From the NCBI GenBank assembly GCA_050742535.1, contig JBOGIQ010000053.1, forward strand, positions 1-23,419: a stretch of DNA of 23,419 bases, given 5' to 3'. The notes below the pieces were generated by a model that saw only the letters and a program-made list of their open reading frames with translations, did not search any database and was not told the origin of the DNA. The translations under genes were made by a program, and so were the position numbers. Source of the stretch: Gp6-AA40 sp050742535 (GTDB lineage Bacteria; Acidobacteriota; Vicinamibacteria; Vicinamibacterales; UBA2999). Shown here in pieces: positions 14,330 through 21,659 of the stretch. How positions within the stretch are numbered: position 1 is the first letter of the stretch; each line of letters opens with the position of its first letter.

Positions 14330-16420
14330 ATGACAGTTCGACATGCGATCACGTCGGCGCTCGTGGGCGCGGTTCTGCTGGGCACATTGTCTGCGCAGAG
14401 CACGACCCAGTCCGACCGACAGTTCCAGGCAGCGCTGCAGAAAGAGACCGTCGATGGAAACCTCAAGGGCGCGATCGAGGACTATCGCGCGATTGCCAGT
14501 CGCCGTGGGGTTGCGCCCGACCTGGCGACACAGGCTCTTTTGCGCATGGCCGGGGTGCACCAGAAACTGGGCGATCCACAGGCAGCACGCGCCGCGTACG
14601 ACCAGCTCATTCGAGATTTCCCAGCGCAGCGGCAGGCCGTCGAAACGGCGCGAACCCGATTGACGGCACTCGACACACCGGCGGCGCGCACCGGCCTGTC
14701 GCTCAAGCAGGTCACCATTCCAGACGTCTACGTCATTGCCGTCTCGCCTGACAGCCGCTGGGCTGTGACCAACATATTCAACGAGGCGGCCAACGGTGTG
14801 ACGGGAGCCGATCTCGTCCTCGTCGATCTGCGGTCCGGGGCCACGCGCGTCCTGGATAAGCATCCCGCGACCGGCGCCTACGTCGAAAATGACGCCGTCT
14901 TCTCACCCGACGGCAGCCAGGTCGCGTATCACGTTGCCGCGCTTGAGGGGACGAATCGTCACCAGGTGCGCATCGTGCCGGCAGACGGGAGCGCAACCCC
15001 GCGCGTCGTCTACGACTCGGCAAAGTCAAACAGCGGGTATGTCTTCATCAAGGGCTGGACGCCCGATGGACGGCGACTACTGTTGTCGCCTGTATTGAAC
15101 GATGGCACCTGGCAGCTCGTCATGCTATCGCTCGCCGACGGCACGCTGCGGACCATCAAGTCCTTCAGCTGGGCGCAGGTGCACGCGGCACTATCGCCAG
15201 ACGGCCGCTACATCGCCTACTCCCTGCCGGTTCGCGATGACGATGTGACGAGAGATGTCTTTATCCTGGCGACCGACGGAAGCCAGGATGTTCCGCTCGT
15301 GCAACATCCGGCGCACGACTCGGATCCGATCTGGTCGGCGGACGGCAGCCACGTGCTCTTCCGGAGCAATCGGACGAGCCGAACCTCGCTCTGGGCGATA
15401 CCTGTCAAGAACGGCAAACCGGCTGGCGACGCGGTGCTGGTCAAGGACAACATCCCCGTTGCGCGTCCGCTCGGTCCGCAACTGCCCGCCACGGTAACGC
15501 GGTCGGGCGCGCTGTACTACAGCGTGTCCGAGCCGCGCCTGAACGTGTACCACGTGGCCCTCGGCAGCGACGGCAAAGCTGCTGGTGAGCCGCGAATTGC
15601 AACCCGCCACGAGGACAACAATGATTGCTGCGCGGCGGTGTCGCCGGACGGCAAGCAACTCGCCTACTACTCCCGCTCGCCGAAGGTCCTGGTCATACGG
15701 GATCTGAGCAGCGGCAGCGAACGCGAATTCGCGCTGAGTCTAGAGATCAATTTCCTGGTCTCCGCTGGCCCGCAGTGGTTTCCGGACGGCCAATCCGTGA
15801 TGGTGCACGGAGCCGTTCCGCAGCGCGGGGGGAACCGCCAGTACCGCGTCGAACTCACGAGCGGCCGAGCCGAGCTGCTGCCAACGAACGGTGTCGCCGT
15901 GCACTCCGCCCTATCGCCTGCGGGGGAGACGATTTTTGCGTCAGTCAATGGACTGCGGCGGTACGACCTGAAGTCCGGTGAGGCGACAACGATCAAGGCG
16001 CCGGAAAAGGACACTGCCGTACTGAGTCCGAAGGTGGCACCGGATGGAAAGCGGATTGCGTACTGGAATTTACGCCGCGGGACCCCCGATGTTTCGAGGA
16101 TCGAGGTTTCACGTATTGATGGCAGCGACGCTCGTGTCGTCTGCGATTGCCCCTTCCCCGGCACGTATTCTCCAATGAATGTTCTGACCTGGATGCCGGA
16201 CCAGCGGCACCTCGTCTACGCCGATCAGGTCGGCACGCTCTGGCGCGTGCCTACGGATGGCGGCAAACCTGAAGCTCTCGGCGTCTCCATCCCGCCACGC
16301 ATCCAGGCGCTGAGCGTTCAGCCCGACGGCCGGGGCCTGTACTTTACTGCGCGTCAGGAAGCGGGCCCTGCGGAACTCTGGGCGTTGGAAAACTTCCTGC
16401 CTCGCACGTCGGCGAAGTAG
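14330..16420 (+). CDS. Secreted PD40 beta-propeller protein with N-terminal TPR-like region (TolB-like)
   Basis: A 696-residue protein with a signal peptide (MTVRHAITSALVGAVLLGTL, cleavage after SAQS). Residues about 27-115 resemble tetratricopeptide helices (FQAALQKETVDGNLKGAIEDY, LATQALLRMAGVHQKLGDPQ, ARAAYDQLIRDFPAQ). The rest is a series of about ten WD40/PD40 blades: SPDSRWAVTN, SPDGSQVAYHV, TPDGRRLLL, SPDGRYIAYS, SADGSHVLFRS, SPDGKQLAYYS, FPDGQSVMVHG, APDGKRIAYWN, MPDQRHLVYAD, QPDGRGLYFTA. Such proteins are extracytoplasmic binding or scaffold proteins; in Acidobacteria they are often encoded near regulators, with unknown ligands. The ATG at 14330 has GGAGGACGAGAG just upstream. A cytochrome c peroxidase-like gene starts nine bases after the stop. 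Confidence 0.88.
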   Translation: MTVRHAITSALVGAVLLGTLSAQSTTQSDRQFQAALQKETVDGNLKGAIEDYRAIASRRGVAPDLATQALLRMAGVHQKLGDPQAARAAYDQLIRDFPAQRQAVETARTRLTALDTPAARTGLSLKQVTIPDVYVIAVSPDSRWAVTNIFNEAANGVTGADLVLVDLRSGATRVLDKHPATGAYVENDAVFSPDGSQVAYHVAALEGTNRHQVRIVPADGSATPRVVYDSAKSNSGYVFIKGWTPDGRRLLLSPVLNDGTWQLVMLSLADGTLRTIKSFSWAQVHAALSPDGRYIAYSLPVRDDDVTRDVFILATDGSQDVPLVQHPAHDSDPIWSADGSHVLFRSNRTSRTSLWAIPVKNGKPAGDAVLVKDNIPVARPLGPQLPATVTRSGALYYSVSEPRLNVYHVALGSDGKAAGEPRIATRHEDNNDCCAAVSPDGKQLAYYSRSPKVLVIRDLSSGSEREFALSLEINFLVSAGPQWFPDGQSVMVHGAVPQRGGNRQYRVELTSGRAELLPTNGVAVHSALSPAGETIFASVNGLRRYDLKSGEATTIKAPEKDTAVLSPKVAPDGKRIAYWNLRRGTPDVSRIEVSRIDGSDARVVCDCPFPGTYSPMNVLTWMPDQRHLVYADQVGTLWRVPTDGGKPEALGVSIPPRIQALSVQPDGRGLYFTARQEAGPAELWALENFLPRTSAK

Positions 16421-16429
16421 CAGCGACCG

Positions 16430-17338
16430 ATGATCCGCGCGCTGCTCGCCGTCGCGCTGACGATCCCTCTGGGGCTGGACCTGTACCTCCCAGCCCCGGA
16501 GGACAACCCGCCCACCAGGGAGCGTATCGAAGCCGGGCGGCGACTCTTTCGGGATCGGCGCCTGTCGAGCGATCGATCGCTTGCGTGTTCGTCGTGCCAC
16601 GATCCCAGTCGGGCATTCTCAACGCCGAACGCGACGTCCGTCGGTGTCTTCGATCGCCAGGGTCGTCGTAACGCGCCGGCGCTGATCAATCGCGGCTACG
16701 GCAAGCTGTTCTTCTGGGATGCGCGCGTGACGACACTGGAAGAACAGGTGTTGAGGCCCATTCAGGATCCATTCGAGATGGACCTCTCGCTGACTGAAGC
16801 GAGCGAACGGGTGGGAATGCAGGTAGACGACATCTCGCGCGCGCTCGCGAGCTACGTGCGCTCCATCCTTTCGGGCAACGCGCCGCTCGATCGATTCGTC
16901 AACGGCGACCGGCGCGCGCTTTCCCCTCAGCAGCAGTCGGGGCTGGACATCTTCCAGGGCAAAGGTCGCTGTATTGCCTGCCACGTAGGGCCGAACTTCA
17001 CCGACGAACGCGTGCACAACACCGGCGTCGCTTGGTCCGGAGGGCCAGGAGTGGCTGGACGCTACCTCGATGACGGCCACTTTGTCGTCAGCGGTAGAAA
17101 CGAGGACCGCGGGCGTTTCAAGACTCCGACGCTGCGCGAAGTGGCCAGAACATCTCCTTACATGCACGACGGCAGCAAGGCGACGCTCGAAGACGTGGTC
17201 AACTTCTATGACGAGGGCGGGCGGCCGAATCCCAATCTCGACATCGAGATCCGGCCGTTGCGCCTCAGCGCCGTTGAGAAAAGGGCGCTGGTCAGCTTCC
17301 TGCGATCGCTCTCGGGACGAGTGCGCGAGGGACGATGA
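16430..17338 (+). CDS. Di-heme cytochrome c peroxidase / MauG-family protein
   Basis: A 302-residue periplasmic protein with a short hydrophobic leader (MIRALLAVALTIPLGL). It has two CxxCH heme-binding motifs: C53-SS-C56-H57 (LACSSCHDPSRAFS) and C181-IA-C184-H185 (GRCIACHVGPNFTDE). Other family marks are RNAPALINRGYGKLFFWDAR, EEQVLRPIQDPFEM, LSGNAPLDRF, and RFKTPTLREVARTSPYMHDGS, in which M245 is the candidate distal ligand of the C-terminal heme, then TLEDVVNFYDEGGRPNPNLD. It is shorter than the usual 320-350 residues: between EMDLS and ISRALASY the stretch that normally holds a Y-R-x-x-F-x-x-A-F motif is missing. This could alter the interdomain region. The likely reaction is H2O2 reduction or a MauG-type oxidation; the substrate is unknown. 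Confidence 0.9.
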   Translation: MIRALLAVALTIPLGLDLYLPAPEDNPPTRERIEAGRRLFRDRRLSSDRSLACSSCHDPSRAFSTPNATSVGVFDRQGRRNAPALINRGYGKLFFWDARVTTLEEQVLRPIQDPFEMDLSLTEASERVGMQVDDISRALASYVRSILSGNAPLDRFVNGDRRALSPQQQSGLDIFQGKGRCIACHVGPNFTDERVHNTGVAWSGGPGVAGRYLDDGHFVVSGRNEDRGRFKTPTLREVARTSPYMHDGSKATLEDVVNFYDEGGRPNPNLDIEIRPLRLSAVEKRALVSFLRSLSGRVREGR

Positions 17339-18288
17339 CAGGCCGATCCAAGGTCATTCGCATTCTATTACCGCGCCATCGCGCACGACGCGAATGAGGT
17401 GATGCCCAGGGATGCGGGTCGGAGAAGGTGCGAACGGTGTGAGGCGAGCCACGTCCCACGCATCGGCAATAGAAGTCTCCGGGGGAAGCGGAACGGCGTG
17501 TCGTCCCATAGGAATGTGCGGATCAGCTCATGACCCCTGCTGCGTGGCATCGCGGATACGCTGCGCGTTGGCTCATCGTCGGATCCGAGACCAGCAGCAG
17601 GATGAACGCTTGTTTCTTACAAGTGCACGCTTGCAGGAATTCGAATGGGTGTCGAAGGCTTCGTCATCAGCCGACTCCGATATTGTCGGCACCTTCGGCG
17701 CCTGTTACATCGGCCGCACCGCGACTGACTTGTAGCGGTCCCAGCGAACCGTGATTGCGACACCAGGAGTGAGGGGTACGGGCAACGCATCGACCAGAGC
17801 CGGAGATTCGCGTAAAGACGACGGCGACGCCAAGGCCGGTCGCCGCCAGCGCTCCGACGAATCGCCGATATGGTTCCACCACAGATGACCGATCAGTTCG
17901 CCGATCCAGATGATCATCCCGACCCTCAGTGGCGATTTCCCGCTCCACCATTTCTAAACGACTCAGGTGGATCCGTGGTGATTCGGCGGACTTCTGGGGA
18001 GTTCTGATGACAACTCTGAGAGGCTTGGCACAGTCTTGGGATTTCAGTGGTGCACATGGGCTTCTCAGTAGGATTTGCCGTTAGGCCCGGCGGCCACGGA
18101 AGCTCCCGCGTCCTCAAGTTCCAGGGTCACTTGAAGGGTCGCTTCGTTGAAGCGGTTGTCGCATCGTGAATCGGGCCAAAACGGGAGCGTATCCAGTACC
18201 GGTCCCGGATTCGAGGAACCATGCGTCGATAGCAGCGAGCCCAGCGTTGGTTTAAGAGGAGAATTTTTCGGAAAGTGTCCGGCCAGAA
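17339..18288. other. Intergenic region without a convincing gene
   Basis: No ORF here has a recognisable domain, a ribosome-binding site and coding-like composition together. On the minus strand, a start-less open frame runs from about 18255 to a TGA near 18075 (ending ELEDAGASVAAGPNGKSY). Another region near 17950-17700 alternates hydrophobic stretches between frames (FVGALAATGLGVAVVF; PVPLTPGVAITVRW). Both look like decayed coding sequence of unknown origin. I see no tRNA or terminator with a U-run. Confidence 0.5.
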
Positions 18289-18630
18289 GCTGGCGAGACG
18301 CTCACGACGAGTGTCATTTCGAGTGACATTGGGGCGGCACAGGCCGCAACCGCCGGCAAGCAGAAGCAAGCGGACGAAAAAGCGGTGGTGGCCAAACTTG
18401 CACTGGATGAAAGGTTTTGCAACCAAAAGCGAATCATGGCGAAAGGGCGAAAAGGAATTCGCCGGAATCCCTGCCTCCCAGCCAACAACAAACTAGCTGT
18501 CTTGTTGGGGAATTCGGCCGTTCCGCTGAGAACGACATCTCTCAGCCCATTTCGCTCTTGCGGCTTTTCCTGGAACATTTGAGCGGTCGGACGCGCCTCG
18601 AGGCTCTGAGTGACATTTGCGAGTGGCATT
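18289..18630. repeat. Dispersed intergenic repeat, copy C
   Basis: It begins GCTGGCGAGACGCTCACGAC (like copy A), then AGTGTCATTTCGAGTGACATT (18310-18330), then the fragment-D-like part (GGCACAGGCCGCAA, AGAAGCAAGCGGACGAAAAA). It continues through ATCCCTGCCTCCCAGCCAAC and TTGTTGGGGAATTCGGCCG (shared with copy B) and closes with GAGTGACATTTGCGAGTGGC (18608-18627). It is thus a mosaic of the A/B and D subtypes. Bases 18631-18757 show nothing further. Confidence 0.72.
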
Positions 18631-18757
18631 CCGTCAGCCTGAGAGACCGCCGTGCTCGGCGAGGACTGACGACCGCGAGCTGGTAGTCGGTACCGATCCG
18701 ACGACGAGAGCCGTCGAATCGCGGCAAGGATCACGCACGCTGAATAAAGGCGGATGC

Positions 18758-18786
18758 TTGACACCTGCAGATGGCGCGGCAATAAT
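18758..18786 (+). promoter_or_regulatory. Consensus sigma-70 promoter for the leader/lysR/leuA transcription unit
   Basis: TTGACA (18758-18763), a spacer of exactly 17 bases, and AATAAT (18781-18786) give a 6/6 and 5/6 match to the housekeeping consensus. The predicted start is at about 18793-18795, on or beside the ATG of the 47-codon ORF. This is the best housekeeping-type promoter I see in the window. Confidence 0.75.
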
Positions 18787-18794
18787 CCGCCCTC

Positions 18795-18938
18795 ATGAAC
18801 CTGCTGAGGGTCACCGGCAAGTCCGACGTCGTGGCGCTGACGCCCGACGTGTCGGTCGTGCAGATGGTCGCACTGGTGCTTAGCGTTCTCCTACTTAGCC
18901 TTGGGCTGCTTCTGGGAAGCACCCCCGCCGCCGGATGA
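18795..18938 (+). CDS. 47-residue Leu/Val-rich small ORF: candidate attenuator leader peptide
   Basis: The sequence runs MNLLRVTGKSDVVALTPD, then a hydrophobic stretch with Leu at positions 27, 29, 32, 33, 34, 36, 38, 39 and 40, then GSTPAAG and TGA. The start codon lies eight bases after the -10 hexamer with no Shine-Dalgarno, so translation would be leaderless. The Leu run uses CTT four times and CTA once; these look uncommon in this GC-rich window and would increase sensitivity to charged tRNA-Leu. A Leu/Val-rich peptide ending shortly before a terminator, with its stop codon in an antiterminator arm, matches leaders of ilv/leu operons. The alternative is a genuine one-helix membrane miniprotein, since residues 21-41 would form one transmembrane segment. 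Confidence 0.65.
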   Translation: MNLLRVTGKSDVVALTPDVSVVQMVALVLSVLLLSLGLLLGSTPAAG

Positions 18939-18980
18939 TGTAGTTTCCACAAGTTTCAGCGCACCAAGGGCCATCATCCG
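18932..18980 (+). promoter_or_regulatory. Putative antiterminator: 9-bp pairing competing with the terminator
   Basis: CGGATGATG (18932-18940) is the exact reverse complement of CATCATCCG (18972-18980), which includes most of the inner half of the terminator's 5' arm. The two structures cannot coexist. The 18932-18940 arm contains the leader stop codon (18936-18938). A ribosome that reaches the stop would cover the arm and allow termination. One stalled in the Leu run (up to codon 40, 18912-18914) would leave it free to pair and allow read-through. Confidence 0.55.
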
Positions 18981-19006
18981 ATCAGGGTGATGGCCCTTTT
19001 GCTTTT
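18966..19006 (+). terminator. Strong intrinsic terminator / attenuator upstream of lysR
   Basis: AAGGGCCATCA (18966-18976) pairs perfectly with TGATGGCCCTT (18988-18998). A G-T and two C-G pairs can extend the stem to 14 bp with a 5-base loop, followed by TTTTGCTTTTT. The LysR start codon is only ten bases after the U-run and its ribosome site (GAGGG) is even closer. There is no room for a separate promoter between terminator and gene, so lysR expression would need read-through or a promoter inside the hairpin region. Confidence 0.88.
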
Positions 19007-19015
19007 TGAGGGTCT

Positions 19016-19945
19016 ATGGAGCTCGGAGAACTCAAAGTCTTCGTCACCGTCGCCACTGAACACAGCTTCTCGCGGGCCGCCCTCAAACTCTGTCGGACGC
19101 AGCCGGCGGTGAGCCAAGCTGTCCGCCGCCTTGAAGAGGATCTGGGCGAGCTGTTGTTCGATCGCAGCACGAAGTCCGCGAAGCTCACGCAGGCAGGCAA
19201 TACGCTGCTACCCGAAGCGATCCACTTGCTCCGAATGGCCGACGAAGCCGTGGCCACGGTCCGGCAGCTGTCGCAGCGGGATCGCGCGGTCCTGCGGATT
19301 GGCGGCGACGAAACCGACGCTCAGATCCTGCTCCCGGCGTTGTCGACAGTCTTGCTCCAGCAGCCGCACCTCAGCGTCGAATTTCGGCGCGTGGCCGACC
19401 TGGACGTCCTCGCGGAAGTCGGAGCGCGGACCATTGACATTGGCATCACGACCAGGGAACGTGTGCCGGCGCCGTTGTGCTCCGTGCCGGTACCCGTCCT
19501 GTCTCCCGGCTTGTGCGTCCTGCTGCCAAAGAGCCACCCCCTTGCGTCGTGGCCCGAGCTGCCAGTGACGGTCCTCCATTCCGAACGGCTCGTCACGCTG
19601 GCCGGTCTGCCGCTGCCGGAGTCGGCAATGATGAGCGCCACCGACGATGCTGCGCCTCCTGCGGGGGCGTGTGTGGTCATGCCGGGCCTTGACAGTCTGA
19701 AACACGCGGTTGTTAACGGCCTTGGCATCGGGGTCGTTCCTCGGGACGCGGTGTCGAGCCTCATCCCTGCCGGACTGGTCGCGATCCCGCTGCCGGCGAC
19801 GCGGGCAGGCGGCGCGCGCACACTGGTGTATCGCGATACCGACGGACAACGAACTGCGGTCGAGGACTTCCTCGAGGCGCTGCGGTGCACGGCGGAGGAC
19901 CGCGCCTCGCGAACAGCCCCGATCGCCATGAGGGCCGCGAGGTGA
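19016..19945 (+). CDS. LysR-family transcriptional regulator
   Basis: A 309-residue protein. The N-terminal winged helix-turn-helix (1-60) has LGELKVFVTVATEHSFSRAA, LKLCRTQPAVSQAVRRLEED, and LLFDRSTKSAKLTQAG, the LysR signature. After a linker helix, residues about 90-295 form the periplasmic-binding-like effector domain (VLRIGGDETDAQILLPAL, TIDIGITTRERVPAPL, GLCVLLPKSHPLA, LGIGVVPRDAV). The ATG at 19016 has GAGGG five bases upstream. Its stop overlaps the GTG of the next gene (GTGA). LysR genes are often divergent from their targets; here it is the first structural gene of the co-directional set, and the target and co-inducer are unknown. Confidence 0.93.
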   Translation: MELGELKVFVTVATEHSFSRAALKLCRTQPAVSQAVRRLEEDLGELLFDRSTKSAKLTQAGNTLLPEAIHLLRMADEAVATVRQLSQRDRAVLRIGGDETDAQILLPALSTVLLQQPHLSVEFRRVADLDVLAEVGARTIDIGITTRERVPAPLCSVPVPVLSPGLCVLLPKSHPLASWPELPVTVLHSERLVTLAGLPLPESAMMSATDDAAPPAGACVVMPGLDSLKHAVVNGLGIGVVPRDAVSSLIPAGLVAIPLPATRAGGARTLVYRDTDGQRTAVEDFLEALRCTAEDRASRTAPIAMRAAR

Positions 19946-21639
19946 CGCTCTCCTACGTTCACGGCGTCGGCACCACGCCTCTGATCGCGGATACCCTCGG
20001 CGGCGCCCTCAACGGTGCGGCGGAACGCTGGGGCGATCGCGACGCGCTCGTAGCCTGTCATCAGAAGCTCCGCTATTCGTACCGAGAGCTTCGCGACGAG
20101 GCCGATCGCGCCGCCCGCGCGCTGATCGCGCTCGGGGTGCAACGCGGCGACCGTGTCGGCATGTGGAGCGGCAATCGCGCGGAGTGGATGATCACGCAAT
20201 ACGCGGCGGCAAAAGCCGGCGCCGTCCTCGTGAACATCAACCCAGCCTACCGCCTGCGAGAGCTGGAATACGCGCTGACGCAATCGGGTGTGAGCGTGCT
20301 CGTTGCCGCCCGTGGGTTCCGCTCGACCGACTATGTGGAGATGCTGCTGGGGCTCGTGCCGGAACTGACGGCGACGGGGACCGGGCCCATCCGGGCGCAA
20401 CGGGCATCGGCACTTCGCCGTGTCATTTACCTCGGCACTGACGCGGAACCCGGCGGGATCACTTGGGTAGAGTTCTTAGATCTCGCCAATCGAGTCTCGG
20501 CGCGCGAGCTCGAGGCGCGCGAAACGGCGCTGCAATTCGACGACCCGGTCAACATTCAGTACACCTCCGGAACGACGGGGTGGCCGAAAGGGGCGACCCT
20601 CTCCCATCACAACATCCTGAACAACGGTTACTTCGTTGGCGAAGTGTTGCGGTACACAGAACATGACAGGATTTGCCTGCCGGTGCCCTTCTATCACTGC
20701 TTCGGCTGCGTGCTTGGCAACATGGCGGCCGTCACGCACGGCAGCGCGGTCGTCATCCCTGGCGAGTCGTTCGATCCGGATGCCACGCTACAGGCGATTC
20801 AGGCGCACGGCTGCACGTCGATCTATGGCGTACCGACGATGTTCATCGCGCAACTGGATCATCCCCGCTTCAGCAGCGTCCAGCTCGAGACGCTGCGCAC
20901 CGGAATCATGGCCGGCGCCCCATGTCCCATTGACGTCATGCGCCACGTCATCGGCCGGATGCACGTGCCGCAGGTCACCATCTGTTACGGCATGACCGAA
21001 ACGTCGCCGGTGTCGTTCCAATCCGCGACCGATGATCCGATTGAGCTTCGGGTGTCGACAGTCGGCCGCGTGCTGCCACACCTCGAATGCAAGATTGTCG
21101 ACCCGGACACGGGCCTGACTGTTCCACGCGGCACCCCAGGAGAGCTGTGCACGCGCGGCTACGCTGTGATGCTCGGGTACTGGAACGATGACGCCGCAAC
21201 CGCCAACGCGATTGACGCGGCGCGCTGGATGCACACGGGCGACCTCGCTGTCATGAACGATGAGGGCTACGTGTCGATCACCGGCCGCATCAAGGACATG
21301 ATCATCCGCGGCGGCGAGAACATCTATCCCCGTGAAATCGAGGAGTTCCTGCACACCCACGACAAGGTCAGCGACGTGCAGGTGATTGGCGTGCCCGATC
21401 ACAAGTACGGGGAAGAGGTGTGCGCGTGGATCCGCCTGCGTGACGGGGTGACAGCAACGGCGGAGGAACTCCGCGAGTTCTGTCGGGGTCAGATCGCCAC
21501 CTACAAGATCCCGCGATATGTCCGGTTCACCAGCGAATTCCCAATGACCGTTACCGGGAAAGTTCAGAAGTTCAAAATGCGGGAGATGACCGTGGCCGAG
21601 CTGGCGCTCGCCCGGGCGACCGAGGTGGAGCCGACCTGA
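19942..21639 (+). CDS. AMP-forming acyl-CoA synthetase (medium/long-chain fatty-acid or aryl-acid CoA ligase)
   Basis: A 565-residue ANL-superfamily enzyme that activates a carboxylic acid with ATP and CoA. The P-loop-like motif is YTSGTTGWPKG (207-217). The Y-G-M-T-E-T motif is at 349-354, the ribose-binding Asp in HTGDLA at 431-436, the hinge/A8 motif in GRIKDMIIRGGENIYP at 448-463, and the C-terminal catalytic Lys540 in TVTGKVQKFK. The GTG at 19942 overlaps the lysR stop; the N-terminus MTLSYVHGVGTTPL matches the usual family start, and a GAGG lies upstream. An ATG at 19885 would overlap lysR by 60 bases and is unlikely. The substrate class cannot be read from sequence. With a tannase/feruloyl-esterase neighbour, an aromatic acid is possible, but the sequence most resembles fatty-acyl-CoA synthetases. 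Confidence 0.92.
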   Translation: MTLSYVHGVGTTPLIADTLGGALNGAAERWGDRDALVACHQKLRYSYRELRDEADRAARALIALGVQRGDRVGMWSGNRAEWMITQYAAAKAGAVLVNINPAYRLRELEYALTQSGVSVLVAARGFRSTDYVEMLLGLVPELTATGTGPIRAQRASALRRVIYLGTDAEPGGITWVEFLDLANRVSARELEARETALQFDDPVNIQYTSGTTGWPKGATLSHHNILNNGYFVGEVLRYTEHDRICLPVPFYHCFGCVLGNMAAVTHGSAVVIPGESFDPDATLQAIQAHGCTSIYGVPTMFIAQLDHPRFSSVQLETLRTGIMAGAPCPIDVMRHVIGRMHVPQVTICYGMTETSPVSFQSATDDPIELRVSTVGRVLPHLECKIVDPDTGLTVPRGTPGELCTRGYAVMLGYWNDDAATANAIDAARWMHTGDLAVMNDEGYVSITGRIKDMIIRGGENIYPREIEEFLHTHDKVSDVQVIGVPDHKYGEEVCAWIRLRDGVTATAEELREFCRGQIATYKIPRYVRFTSEFPMTVTGKVQKFKMREMTVAELALARATEVEPT

Positions 21640-21659
21640 GGTCGGCGAGAGGAGACAAC

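Noticed and set aside
17356..17397. CATTCGC/GCGAATG inverted repeat after the peroxidase gene as a terminator
   Set aside because: Only 7 bp with a loop of almost 30 bases and no U-run.
18252..18782. 176-codon minus-strand ORF through repeat copy C
   Set aside because: It spans the repeat, which has no conserved reading frame between copies, and runs antisense over the sigma-70 promoter; no domain is recognisable.
19885..19944. Upstream ATG for the acyl-CoA synthetase
   Set aside because: It would overlap lysR by 60 bases and add a non-family N-terminus; the GTG at 19942 has the standard 4-base overlap.
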